27,480 bases of DNA from Selenomonas sp. (GCF_022771645.1 NZ_JALFCU010000008.1:1-27480), one strand, 5' to 3'. Counted from the stretch's first letter, positions 1 to 7,695 are shown. Made by a program: numbers and translations. Notes: generated from the letters alone by a model not told the origin.

Positions 1-199
1 CAACTCCGGCACGGCGAACGTCAAGACGGCCTCGGACCTCGGCGTCACAATCACGCCGTCGGCCCTCGAAATGTCGAACGTCGATATTGCGAACGAATTC
101 TCCGACATGATCATCACGCAGCGCGGCTTCCAGTCGAACTCCAAGATCATCACGGTCGGCGACGAAATGCTCGAGACGCTCATCAACATGAAGCGCTGA
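1..199 (+). CDS. flgE: Flagellar hook protein, C-terminal fragment (FlgE/FlgG-type)
   Basis: The window opens inside this gene. The readable frame starts at base 2 and gives 65 residues ending in TGA at 197-199. The tail contains LEMSNVDIANEFSDMIITQR and GFQSNSKIITVGDEMLETLI, the conserved C-terminal helix shared by axial flagellar proteins (hook FlgE, rods FlgF/FlgG). This helix packs in the inner tube of the hook or rod. The position just upstream of flbD and fliL matches the hook gene of Firmicutes fla/che operons, which is why FlgE is preferred. A rod paralogue cannot be excluded from the C-terminus alone. A strong terminator follows directly, so this gene closes the preceding transcript. 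Confidence 0.85.
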   Translation, partial: NSGTANVKTASDLGVTITPSALEMSNVDIANEFSDMIITQRGFQSNSKIITVGDEMLETLINMKR

Positions 200-229
200 T
201 TGTTTCGCGCAAGCCTCAAATATTTTCAG

Positions 230-264
230 GAAGCTCTCCGCTTTTTGCGGAGGGCTTCTTTTTT
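230..264 (+). terminator. Rho-independent terminator after the hook gene
   Basis: A 12-bp stem (230-241 with 247-258, one G-U pair) with a 5-nt loop is followed directly by six T residues (259-264). It lies 31 nt after the hook-gene stop and separates that transcript from the flbD-fliL operon. Confidence 0.9.
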
Positions 265-397
265 GCATGGTCGGAAAATTTTTCGCACGCGCGATGTTTT
301 TTTACATGCGCGATATTTTTTTCAAGCGCGATATTTTTTTTGCATGCGCGAATATTTTTCGGGAGTGTGCGTTTTTTTTTGCGTGCGTATGTTTTTT
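265..397 (+). repeat. Degenerate 19-nt tandem repeat with phased T-tracts
   Basis: T-runs occur at 279-283, 297-303, 316-322, 334-341, 355-359, 372-380 and 392-397, so their centres are spaced 18.5-19.5 nt. The spacers between them are variants of GCATGCGCGATA. The terminator T-run at 259-264 is in the same register. No ORF with a plausible start uses the region. It lies directly upstream of the candidate operon promoter. The whole non-coding gap 200-581 holds the terminator, this repeat, that promoter and a palindrome. Confidence 0.75.
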
Positions 398-420
398 ATA
401 GTCTTATTGTCCCGCGTCAC

Positions 421-449
421 TTGACGAATTGACGCGCGTGCGGTATCCT
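421..449 (+). promoter_or_regulatory. Candidate sigma-A promoter for the fla/che operon
   Basis: TTGACG at 421-426 and TATCCT at 444-449 are separated by 17 nt. The -35 matches consensus in 5 of 6 positions and the -10 in 4 of 6. It is the best match in the gap before flbD and leaves a leader of about 125 nt. It is inferred from sequence only. Confidence 0.5.
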
Positions 450-474
450 TAGATGAGTTATAAGAAAAAAATTC

Positions 475-492
475 AAGAGAAACGTTTCTTTT
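475..492 (+). promoter_or_regulatory. Palindrome in the operon leader, operator candidate
   Basis: AGAAACGTTTCT (478-489) is a perfect 12-bp palindrome with no loop, extending to about 18 bp with one G-T pair. It lies about 25-40 nt downstream of the candidate promoter. Lack of a loop and low GC argue against a terminator. A dimeric repressor site is the simplest reading, and the binding protein is unknown. Confidence 0.4.
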
Positions 493-581
493 TTTCCACG
501 AGAAAAAGGGAAATGACGCATGCATGACGAATAGAGATACTGTATGGGAATCCTGACGAGAGAAGTTTGGGAGATGGTATC

Positions 582-782
582 TTGATCAAGCTGACAAAGT
601 TCAATTCCAAGACGAACAAGAAAGGCGAATTTGTCCTGAATGCGGAGATCATCGAGACGATTGAAGAGACGCCCGACACCGTCGTGACGCTCACAAATGG
701 CAAGAAGCTCATCGTTGAGGAACCGATGGACGAAATCGTCCGGCGCGTCATGAAATACCGGCGCGCGATGCATCAGTTCTGA
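582..782 (+). CDS. flbD: Flagellar protein FlbD/SwrD
   Basis: A 66-residue protein starting IKLTKFNSKTNKKGEFVLNA and containing LTNGKKLIVEE, as in the small FlbD family (SwrD in B. subtilis, which raises flagellar motor power for swarming). The start chosen is TTG at 582, because FlbD proteins begin with the I-x-L-T segment and GGGAG at 569-573 is well placed. An in-frame TTG at 567 would add five residues with a poor ribosome site. A 13-codon reading frame (544-585) ends with TGA overlapping this TTG, which might couple translation. It is the first gene of the operon; a 35-nt gap precedes fliL. Confidence 0.85.
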   Translation: MIKLTKFNSKTNKKGEFVLNAEIIETIEETPDTVVTLTNGKKLIVEEPMDEIVRRVMKYRRAMHQF

Positions 783-817
783 CGAATTGAGAAAGAATGT
801 AATGGAGGGATCACTCA

Positions 818-1339
818 ATGGCTGACGAAAAGAAAGCAGATGCCGCTCCTGCGGCGCCACCCGAGGAAAAGAAGAAGAAATCTCCGATCATCCTCGTCGT
901 GGTCCTCGTCATCATCGGCCTGCTGCTCGCGGGCGGCATCTCTTTCTTCATCACGACGAAGATGATGGCGGACACGGCCACGGAAGCGGGCGTGTCGGAG
1001 CATCATGACCCGGGCAAGTTCATCAAGCTCGGCGACGCGAAAGAGGGCATCCTCGTCAATGTCGGCGGCGTCAAGGCCGGCAAGTTCCTGAAGGCGGGCA
1101 TCGTCCTCGAGATGAACCCGGGCAAGAAGGACAACGTCACGGAGGACGGCAAGCTCCAGCCGATGGCGGAGACGAAAGTCCTCGATACGACGATGCAGAT
1201 TCTCCGTAGCGCGAAGCTCGACGAGTTCGATGCGACGAAGCAGGACGATTTGAAAAAGAAGATCAAGGACGAGCTCAACGACAAGCTCGGGCCGGGCTCC
1301 GTGTATGACGTGTATTTCACGAGTTTCCTGCTCCAGTGA
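818..1339 (+). CDS. fliL: Flagellar basal body-associated protein FliL
   Basis: 173 residues. A charged cytoplasmic N-terminus (residues 1-22, rich in K/A/P) is followed by one membrane segment at about 23-46 and an extracytoplasmic domain ending in VYFTSFLLQ, the conserved FliL C-terminal pattern. FliL surrounds and supports the stator units of the motor. ATG at 818 is preceded by GGAGGGA at 804-810. The position between flbD and fliM is the standard one. Confidence 0.93.
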   Translation: MADEKKADAAPAAPPEEKKKKSPIILVVVLVIIGLLLAGGISFFITTKMMADTATEAGVSEHHDPGKFIKLGDAKEGILVNVGGVKAGKFLKAGIVLEMNPGKKDNVTEDGKLQPMAETKVLDTTMQILRSAKLDEFDATKQDDLKKKIKDELNDKLGPGSVYDVYFTSFLLQ

Positions 1340-1375
1340 TGACGTGCCGCAGCAAAGCAGAAAGGGGGACGAAGA

Positions 1376-2389
1376 GTGGCAGATGAAGTCTTATCTCAAT
1401 CTGAGATAGATAAGCTGCTGTCCGCGCTTTCTGATGGTACGGTATCCGCCGAGGAAGTCCAGGCCGAGGACGAACAGAAGAAAGTCAAGGTCTACGACTT
1501 CAAGCGGCCGGACAAGTTCTCCAAAGACCAGATCCGGACGTTGCAGATGCTGCATGAGAGCTTCGCACGCATGCTCAATACGTACCTTTCGACCCACTTG
1601 CGTACCATCGTGAGCGTCGAGGTCGCGTCCGTCGAGCAGCAGACATACCAGGAATTCGTCCAGTCCCTCCTGAACCCGAGCGTCATCAGCATCCTTGCGG
1701 TGCCGCCGCTCAAGGGCAACATCATCATGGAGGTCAACACGGAGATCGCGTTCGCTTTCATTGACCGTGTTTTCGGCGGCGAGGGCAAGTCGGGCATCAA
1801 GACCCGCGTGCTCACCGAGATCGAGGAAACCGTCATGAAGCGGTTCATCGATACGGCGATGGACGAGCTGCGAGACGCGTGGAAAAACGTCTGCGAGTTC
1901 CATCCGCGCCTGGAGGCGACGGAATCGAATCCACAGTTCACGCAGATCGTCCCGCCGAGCGACATGGTCGTCATCGTCACGATCCAGATGAAGATCGGCG
2001 ATGTTGATGGCATGATGAACATCTGCATCCCGTACCTCGTGCTCGAGCCGATCATGTCGAAACTCACGACGACGTTCTGGGTCGCGTCCTCCGTCTCGAA
2101 GGATGATGCGAATCCCGAGCAGGTCGTGATGCTCCAGAAGAAGATCGAGCGCACGCACGTGCCGCTCATCGTGGAACTCGGGCGCATCCAGATTTCGATT
2201 TCGGAGTTTTTGAACCTCGGGTTCGGCGATGTGCTGCAGCTCGATACGAAAGTGAAGGATGAGCTCCCAGTGCTTGTCGGCAGACGGCCGAAGTTCCGCT
2301 GCCGGCCGGGCACGGCGGGCAAGAATATGGCCGTCCAGGTCACGCGAATCCTAAATACGAATGAAGGAGATGAAGAAACGGATGAGTGA
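1376..2389 (+). CDS. fliM: Flagellar motor switch protein FliM
   Basis: 337 residues, the normal length. The N-terminal LSQSEIDKLLSAL (residues 5-17) is the phospho-CheY binding segment. A central CheC-like domain (about 40-230) forms the C-ring wall. The C-terminal SpoA-like domain (about 260-330) starts near VPLIVELGRIQISISEFL. The start is GTG at 1376 with AAAGGGGG at 1361-1368. The end overlaps the fliY start by 8 nt (ATG at 2382), implying translational coupling between the two C-ring subunits. Confidence 0.96.
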   Translation: MADEVLSQSEIDKLLSALSDGTVSAEEVQAEDEQKKVKVYDFKRPDKFSKDQIRTLQMLHESFARMLNTYLSTHLRTIVSVEVASVEQQTYQEFVQSLLNPSVISILAVPPLKGNIIMEVNTEIAFAFIDRVFGGEGKSGIKTRVLTEIEETVMKRFIDTAMDELRDAWKNVCEFHPRLEATESNPQFTQIVPPSDMVVIVTIQMKIGDVDGMMNICIPYLVLEPIMSKLTTTFWVASSVSKDDANPEQVVMLQKKIERTHVPLIVELGRIQISISEFLNLGFGDVLQLDTKVKDELPVLVGRRPKFRCRPGTAGKNMAVQVTRILNTNEGDEETDE

Positions 2390-3668
2390 TGATGGTATGA
2401 TCTCACAGGAGGAGATCGATGCCCTCCTGAACGGCGGTCTGGCAAATGCCGGCGGTGATGCGCCAGCAGAGGACGCCGCTCCTGCAGCGGATGAAGCAGC
2501 TGCTGCACCCGCTGCAGAGGAGACCTCCGACGATTCATCTCAGTTTGAAGGAGTCCTCACCGATACCGAGAAAGACGCGCTCGGCGAGATTGGCAATATC
2601 TCGATGGGCAGCGCCGCGACGACGCTTTCCGTGCTTCTCGGTCACAAGGTTAATATCACGACACCGTCGGTCGCTGTTTCGACGATGTCGCTGATCCGCG
2701 AACATTATCCGATGCCGTACCTCATCGTCGAAGTCGGGTACACCATCGGCATCGACGGCAACAACGTCCTCGCCATCCAGGCACAGGACGCCGCGATCAT
2801 CGCCGACCTCATGATGGGCGGCGATGGCACGAATCCGGACACGGAGATCGGCGAAATCGCGATGAGCGCGGTCGGCGAGTCCATGAACCAGATGATGGGC
2901 ACGGTCGCGACGTCGCTGTCGACGATGTTCAACAAGAAAATCGACATCTCGCCCCCGAAGGTCAATTTGATCGACCTCGGGACGGAAGACAAGGTCACGG
3001 AGATCGTCGGCCAGAACGAGCCCCTCGTGCGCGTCTCCTTCCGCATGGAAGTCGACGGTCTCATCGACAGCGAGATCATGCAGATCCTGCCGGTCGACGT
3101 GGCAAAAGAAATGGTCGAGTCGCTCATGGGCGGCGGATCGGCGGCGGAAGAACCTGCCGCACCGGCTCCAGCGCCAGCGCCTGCACCAGCTCCCGCCCCG
3201 GCGCCTGCACCTGCTCCTGCTCCGATGCCGGCGCCCGCGCCCGCGCCGCAGCCAGCACCGATGCCGCAGCCGCAGATGGCGCCGCCGCAGTACGCGCCGC
3301 AGCCGCAATATGCCGCGCCGCCGATGTACGCCGCGCCGCCGATGCAGAGCGCGCCCGTGCAGCCAGCGCAGTTCACGCCGCTCGCGACGGGTCCTGTGCC
3401 TGTCAACGATGCGAACATCGGACTCATCCTCGATGTGCCGCTCGAGATCACCGTTGAGCTTGGCCGCACGCGCAAGTCGATCAAGGAAGTGCTCGAGCTC
3501 ACGAACGGCTCGATCATCGAACTCGACCGCCTCGCGGGCGAGCCGGTCGACATCATGGTCAATGGCAAGTATCTCGCGAAGGGCGAGGTCGTCGTCATCG
3601 ACGAGAACTTCGGCGTGCGCATCACGGATATCGCCAGCCCTGCGGAAAGGGCGGCAAACCTCCAGTAA
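2382..3668 (+). CDS. fliY: Motor switch phosphatase FliY (FliN-type C-terminus)
   Basis: 428 residues. The N-terminal motif ISQEEIDALLNGG (7-19) is the CheY-P docking segment. A CheC-like phosphatase domain carries two E-x2-N sites (E69/N72 in EIGN and E166/N169 in ESMN). A long Ala/Pro/Gln/Met linker (about 256-340) leads to a SpoA/FliN domain (about 349-417). This is the FliY architecture that replaces FliN in Firmicutes. It is both a C-ring subunit and a CheY-P phosphatase. ATG 2382 is preferred to ATG 2361 because FliY proteins begin shortly before the EIDALL motif and AAGGAGA at 2364-2370 fits. Confidence 0.94.
   Translation: MSDDGMISQEEIDALLNGGLANAGGDAPAEDAAPAADEAAAAPAAEETSDDSSQFEGVLTDTEKDALGEIGNISMGSAATTLSVLLGHKVNITTPSVAVSTMSLIREHYPMPYLIVEVGYTIGIDGNNVLAIQAQDAAIIADLMMGGDGTNPDTEIGEIAMSAVGESMNQMMGTVATSLSTMFNKKIDISPPKVNLIDLGTEDKVTEIVGQNEPLVRVSFRMEVDGLIDSEIMQILPVDVAKEMVESLMGGGSAAEEPAAPAPAPAPAPAPAPAPAPAPAPMPAPAPAPQPAPMPQPQMAPPQYAPQPQYAAPPMYAAPPMQSAPVQPAQFTPLATGPVPVNDANIGLILDVPLEITVELGRTRKSIKEVLELTNGSIIELDRLAGEPVDIMVNGKYLAKGEVVVIDENFGVRITDIASPAERAANLQ
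3156..3248 (+). repeat. Ala-Pro dipeptide tract within fliY
   Basis: Codons of residues 259-289 of FliY encode an almost pure Ala-Pro alternation. Synonymous codons are mixed, so the protein repeat has been kept while the DNA has diverged. It forms the first part of the interdomain linker. Confidence 0.8.
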
Positions 3669-3689
3669 GATTCTCCGTTGAGGTTTTTT
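3656..3689 (+). terminator. Weak terminator-like hairpin at the end of fliY
   Basis: AAACCTC (3656-3662) can pair with GAGGTTT (3680-3686), and T continues to 3689. The stem is only 7 bp with a 17-nt loop and overlaps the fliY stop, so at most partial termination (attenuation before cheY) is likely. Confidence 0.3.
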
Positions 3690-3706
3690 GAATGTGCGGA
3701 AACTTA

Positions 3707-3735
3707 TTGGCAACCGCCGCAATTTCCGATATAAT
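3707..3735 (+). promoter_or_regulatory. Internal sigma-A promoter before cheY
   Basis: TTGGCA (3707-3712) and TATAAT (3730-3735) are spaced 17 nt apart, a near-perfect housekeeping promoter. It lies in the longest gap within the operon (131 nt, fliY to cheY) and would start transcription near 3742, about 58 nt before the cheY ATG. Confidence 0.8.
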
Positions 3736-3799
3736 AAAGCTGAGTGAACACAGAAATCTATTTGGAAATTTTTCCATAAACAATGAGGAGAGATGAAAC

Positions 3800-4162
3800 A
3801 TGGCAGTACGTGTTTTGGTCGTCGATGACGCAGCATTTATGAGAATGATGGTAAAAGACATCCTCACGAAGAACGGCTACGAAGTCGTCGGTGAGGCAGA
3901 AAACGGCATGAAGGCTCTCGAGAAATATCAGGAGCTCAAGCCGGACCTGGTCACGATGGACATCACGATGCCCGAGATGGATGGCATCAGCGCGGTCAAG
4001 GAAATCAAGAAAGTCGACGCGAACGCGAAGATCGTCATGTGCAGCGCCATGGGCCAGCAGGCCATGGTCATCGAGGCGATTCAGGCGGGTGCGCGCGACT
4101 TCATCGTGAAGCCGTTCCAGGCGGACCGCGTGCTTGAGGCTGTGCGCAAAGCTGTTGGCTGA
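3800..4162 (+). CDS. cheY: Chemotaxis response regulator CheY
   Basis: 120 residues forming a single receiver domain. The acidic pair is D9/D10, the phospho-acceptor is D54 in VTMDITMPEMDG, the switch residue is S82 in CSAMG, and the conserved lysine is K104 in IVKPF. CheY-P from CheA binds FliM/FliY and changes motor rotation; FliY and CheC remove the phosphate. The ribosome site GAGGAGAG is at 3785-3792. It lies between fliY and fliO as in B. subtilis. Confidence 0.95.
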   Translation: MAVRVLVVDDAAFMRMMVKDILTKNGYEVVGEAENGMKALEKYQELKPDLVTMDITMPEMDGISAVKEIKKVDANAKIVMCSAMGQQAMVIEAIQAGARDFIVKPFQADRVLEAVRKAVG

Positions 4163-4692
4163 TGAATAAGAAAAGGATGCTCGAAGTGGCGGCGGTTGCC
4201 GCCCTTTGTGGCTTTAGTCTCCTTGTCCTGCCGGATGCCGGATGGGCGGCCGATGCGGCCGGCTCGTCCGGCTATCTTTCAGGATATGAGAATCCGGATC
4301 CAAGGCCGTCCCCAGTTTCCTGGTGGTCCACGCTCGCATATTTGCTGAGCCTGTTGGTCATCTTTGGATTCGTTGTGGCGATGGCTTATTTTGCTGCCCG
4401 TTTCCTGGGTGGCCATTTCGGCAAGAATGTGTCGCGCCATGGCGGTCGTCTGCTCGTACAACTGCCGCTCGGACCGAAGAGTTCGGCCTGCGTCGTCGAA
4501 ATTGCAGGGCGTACGTTTCTCCTGGGCGTGACGGAGGCGAACATTTCGATGCTCGCGGAGATTACGGATCCCGGGGAAATCGAGGCGCTCGAGCGCGCCA
4601 GCGCAACCCTGCCGACGCGGCCGGATGGGGCGTTATTCAATACACAGATCGGTGCGCTTGCGGATTTCGTTTCGCGGTTCCGCAAACCGTAA
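4162..4692 (+). CDS. fliO: Flagellar biosynthesis protein FliO (FliZ in Bacillus)
   Basis: 176 residues. A likely signal peptide (1-30, ending in GWAADA) is followed by a short extracytoplasmic stretch, one membrane segment (about 57-80), then a cytoplasmic domain with GGRLLVQLPLGPKSSACVVE and FLLGVTEANISML, typical of FliO. FliO assists assembly of the FliP ring of the export gate. The ATG shares one base with the cheY stop and has no clear ribosome site, so coupling to cheY is likely. ATG 4177 is an alternative start. Confidence 0.88.
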   Translation: MNKKRMLEVAAVAALCGFSLLVLPDAGWAADAAGSSGYLSGYENPDPRPSPVSWWSTLAYLLSLLVIFGFVVAMAYFAARFLGGHFGKNVSRHGGRLLVQLPLGPKSSACVVEIAGRTFLLGVTEANISMLAEITDPGEIEALERASATLPTRPDGALFNTQIGALADFVSRFRKP

Positions 4693-4726
4693 GCTGCTGG
4701 ACGATTCACAACGTGAATGCAAGAGG

Positions 4727-5506
4727 ATGGAGTGGGAGCGCTTGAAAAGGAGAACGGTGCTGCTAGGCCTGGCGGGGACGCTTGCCCTTGCCTTGCTCGC
4801 TCTTTTTGCGGGCGAAGCGGCGGCAGCGCCTGCCGTGCCGAGCGTGAATCTCAGCGTCGGGCAGGCGAACGGCCCGCAAGACGTTGCCGTCACGCTCCAG
4901 ATCCTCGCGCTCCTGACCGTCCTCACGCTTGCGCCGGGCATCCTCATGATGACGACGTCGTTCGTGCGCATCGTCGTCGTCATCGGCTTCCTCCGGAATG
5001 CGCTCTCGACGCAGAACGTGCCGCCGAACCAGGTCGTCATCGCCCTGTCGCTGTTTTTGACGTTCTACATCATGGCACCGTACTGGGGGCAGGCGAACGA
5101 GCAGGGCATCCAGCCGTATCTCGCGGGGCAGATCACGCAGGAGGAGGCCATCGACAACGTGGCCGCGCCTCTCAGAGAGTTCATGTTCAAGCAGACGCGC
5201 GAGTCGGATCTCGCGTTGTTTGTTAATTTGTCAGATGCCGAACGCCCGGAGTCGCAGGAAGACGTTTCGACGTTCACGCTGATTCCGGCGTTCATCATCA
5301 GCGAGCTCAAGACGGCGTTCCAGCTCGGCTTCATGATCTACATCCCGTTCATCGTCATCGACATGATCGTGGCGAGCACGCTGATGTCCATGGGCATGAT
5401 GATGCTGCCGCCGGTCATGATTTCCTTGCCGTTCAAGATTTTGCTGTTCGTCATGGTCGACGGGTGGCATCTGCTCATCCAGTCGCTCATCATGAGCTTC
5501 AAGTAG
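4727..5506 (+). CDS. fliP: Flagellar export gate protein FliP
   Basis: 259 residues from ATG 4727. A cleavable signal peptide (KRRTVLLGLAGTLALALL to about AAAAP) is followed by the FliP core: LTLAPGILMMTTSFVRIVVV, LRNALSTQNVPPNQV, and the C-terminal block with LKTAFQLGFMIYIPFIVIDM and SMGMMMLPPVMISLPFKILL. FliP forms the pentameric core of the FliPQR gate. TTG 4742 is an equally possible start: it gives an M-KRR signal peptide and has GGAG at 4729-4732. The frame is open back to 4625, overlapping fliO, but that stretch is not FliP-like. Confidence 0.94.
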   Translation: MEWERLKRRTVLLGLAGTLALALLALFAGEAAAAPAVPSVNLSVGQANGPQDVAVTLQILALLTVLTLAPGILMMTTSFVRIVVVIGFLRNALSTQNVPPNQVVIALSLFLTFYIMAPYWGQANEQGIQPYLAGQITQEEAIDNVAAPLREFMFKQTRESDLALFVNLSDAERPESQEDVSTFTLIPAFIISELKTAFQLGFMIYIPFIVIDMIVASTLMSMGMMMLPPVMISLPFKILLFVMVDGWHLLIQSLIMSFK

Positions 5507-5516
5507 GGGGCGTGCT

Positions 5517-5786
5517 ATGTCAGGCGATCTCGTCATCCAGCTCGGACAGGACGCGCTCATGACCGTCCTGCTCGTTTCTGCGCCGATGCTCGGTCTCGGC
5601 CTCATCGTCGGCCTCATGGTCAGCGTGTTCCAGGCAACGACATCCATCCAGGAGCAGACACTCGCGTTTATCCCGAAGATCATCGCCGTGTTCGTGGCAA
5701 TCCTCATTTTCGGGCCGTGGATGCTCAGCATCATGGTGGAGTACTGCCGCAACATTTTCATCAACTTGCCGTCGTACATTGGCTGA
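5517..5786 (+). CDS. fliQ: Flagellar export gate protein FliQ
   Basis: 89 residues, the normal length, with two membrane helices. The first contains VLLVSAPMLGLGLIVGLMVS and the conserved QATTSIQEQTLAFIPKI loop follows. FliQ packs around the FliP/FliR core of the export gate. The ribosome site GGGGG at 5506-5510 lies between the fliP stop and ATG 5517. Confidence 0.95.
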   Translation: MSGDLVIQLGQDALMTVLLVSAPMLGLGLIVGLMVSVFQATTSIQEQTLAFIPKIIAVFVAILIFGPWMLSIMVEYCRNIFINLPSYIG

Positions 5787-5807
5787 CGCAGTGGGAAGGA
5801 GCAGGGC

Positions 5808-6590
5808 ATGGATCTCTTTACGCTCTTGCAAGATCATGCAGCCGTCTTTCTGCTCATGCTCTCGCGTTGCAGTGGCCTTTTCATGATTGCACCGTTTTTC
5901 GGCAGTTTGAACATCCCCATCATGGTTCGCGCAGCAGCTTCGTTCCTATTTGCTATCGTCCTGTTCCCTGTCGTCGACGGTCTCAGCATCGTTGCGGCGC
6001 CGTCGACGATGTTGGCCTATGCTGTTGCGGTGTTTTCCGAACTTTTCATCGGCTGGCTCATTGGTTTCGTGGCCTATGTGTGTTTTTCTGCCATCCACAT
6101 GGCCGGCAAAGTGATGGATATGCAGGTGGGCTTCGCTGTTGTCAATGTCATGGATCCGACTTCCGGTCAGCAGATTCCGCTCATCGGAAGTTTTCTTTAT
6201 AATCTCGGCATCATCGTCTTCCTCGTGACGAACGGGCATCATATGCTCATCACAGCACTGGCGGAAAGTTTCCGGATGGTGCCGCTCCTCACGATGCAGC
6301 CGAACCTCTCGCTCTCGATGATCATGGTGAATTTTGTCAATGGCGTCTTCCTGACGGGCATGAAAGTCGCGATGCCGGTGACGTTCGCCATCTTGCTCGT
6401 CAACGTAGCGCTCGGCATCCTCGCGCGCACGATGCCGCAGCTGAATATCTTCGTCGTCGGCATCCCGATGCAGCTCATGATCGGCGTCGGCGTGCTCGCA
6501 ATGCTCTTGCCGTTCTACGTGATGTTCCTGGGGGGCATGTTCGATGAGATGTATGGAAAAATCTCCATCGCTTTGCAAGCCCTGCAGTAG
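5808..6590 (+). CDS. fliR: Flagellar export gate protein FliR
   Basis: 260 residues, strongly hydrophobic with several membrane spans. FliR hallmarks are RCSGLFMIAPFFGSLNIPIM near the N-terminus, MQVGFAVVNVMDPTSGQQIP in the middle, and TMPQLNIFVVGIPMQLMIGV near the C-terminus. FliR completes the FliP5Q4R1 gate. GGAAGGAG lies upstream of ATG 5808. The 3' end overlaps flhB by up to 47 nt. Confidence 0.95.
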   Translation: MDLFTLLQDHAAVFLLMLSRCSGLFMIAPFFGSLNIPIMVRAAASFLFAIVLFPVVDGLSIVAAPSTMLAYAVAVFSELFIGWLIGFVAYVCFSAIHMAGKVMDMQVGFAVVNVMDPTSGQQIPLIGSFLYNLGIIVFLVTNGHHMLITALAESFRMVPLLTMQPNLSLSMIMVNFVNGVFLTGMKVAMPVTFAILLVNVALGILARTMPQLNIFVVGIPMQLMIGVGVLAMLLPFYVMFLGGMFDEMYGKISIALQALQ

Positions 6591-7695
6591 CGACGAGCTT
6601 TTCCGCCGGCGTCCGTTTTCATTCGATCTGCAGCGCTTCGCGGATGGCGACAAGACGGAAGAGCCGACGGCAAAAAAGCGCGAAGAAGCTGCAAAAAAAG
6701 GCCAGGTCGGCAAGAGTCAGGAAGTCAGCACGGCCTTCGTGCTGCTCATCGGCTTTTTTGTCATCAAAGCGCTGTGGGAACGGATCTATGCAAATATTGC
6801 CGAATACACCGTGTATATTTTTGGTCATCTGAACCAGACCATCGATGTGGAAACCGTCCTAAATTTGTTCATCGGCATGGTGTTCGTGCTGGGGCAGACG
6901 GCGTTCCCTATCATGATTGCGGTCATGATCGTTGGCCTCGCGGTCAATATCTTCCAAGGGGGATGGCATTTCAATTCGGAAAAGCTCGAACCGAAGCTTG
7001 ATAACCTGAATCCTATCAACGGCTTTGGCCGCCTATTTTCGAAACGCTCGCTCGTCGAGCTCGTGAAATCTCTCTTAAAAATCGCCATCATCGGTTTTTT
7101 CATTTATAATTATCTCAAGGACGAGATTTTCACGATGCCGCAGTTCATCTTCTACGACTTGACGACATCGCTTTCGAAGATCTCGGACATCATCTTCGGG
7201 CTTGTGTTCCAGGTCATCGGCGTCATCATGATCCTCGCATTCGCCGACCTCGCCTATCAGAAATGGCAGACGACGCAAGACCTCAAGATGACAAAGCAGG
7301 AAGTCAAGGATGAGTTCAAGCAGGTCGAAGGCGATCCGCAGATTAAGGGCAAGATCCGCCAAAAGCAGCGTCAGATGGCCATGAGCCGCATGATGCAGGA
7401 AGTCCCGAAAGCGGATGTCATCGTCACGAACCCGACGCATTTCGCTGTCGCTCTGAAGTACGAAAAAGGCATGATGGCGCCGAAGGTCGTCGCGAAGGGC
7501 GCGGATTTCGTCGCGCAGAAGATCAAGAGCGTCGGCCGCGAGAACGACGTGCCGCTCGTCGAGAACCGACCGCTCGCGCGTGCGCTCTACGCGTCAGCGG
7601 AAGTCGGCGACTTCGTGCCGCGCGAACTCTACCAGTCCGTCGCGGAAGTGCTCGCCTACGTGTACCGTTTGAAACACCGCCGCCGTCGCGCGTGA
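6544..7695 (+). CDS. flhB: Flagellar export specificity switch protein FlhB
   Basis: 383 residues from ATG 6544. The N-terminus carries FDLQRFADGDKTEEPTAKKR and EEAAKKGQVGKSQEV, characteristic of FlhB. Four membrane segments follow, then a cytoplasmic domain with the autocleavage motif NPTH (N296-H299) in VTNPTHFAVALKY. Cleavage there switches export from rod/hook to filament substrates. The start is uncertain: ATG 6544 and ATG 6553 both lie inside fliR. Nearly all of the first 25 residues precede the conserved part. Confidence 0.94.
   Translation: MRCMEKSPSLCKPCSSDELFRRRPFSFDLQRFADGDKTEEPTAKKREEAAKKGQVGKSQEVSTAFVLLIGFFVIKALWERIYANIAEYTVYIFGHLNQTIDVETVLNLFIGMVFVLGQTAFPIMIAVMIVGLAVNIFQGGWHFNSEKLEPKLDNLNPINGFGRLFSKRSLVELVKSLLKIAIIGFFIYNYLKDEIFTMPQFIFYDLTTSLSKISDIIFGLVFQVIGVIMILAFADLAYQKWQTTQDLKMTKQEVKDEFKQVEGDPQIKGKIRQKQRQMAMSRMMQEVPKADVIVTNPTHFAVALKYEKGMMAPKVVAKGADFVAQKIKSVGRENDVPLVENRPLARALYASAEVGDFVPRELYQSVAEVLAYVYRLKHRRRRA

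Noticed and set aside
200..424. 74-codon + strand frame in the repeat region
   Set aside because: It consists of Phe/Arg/Tyr-rich translation of the T-tract repeat, begins at a TTG without ribosome site and spans a terminator.
4625..4726. N-terminal extension of FliP back to 4625
   Set aside because: The extension overlaps fliO, has no FliP similarity and would bury the signal peptide that starts near 4727-4742.
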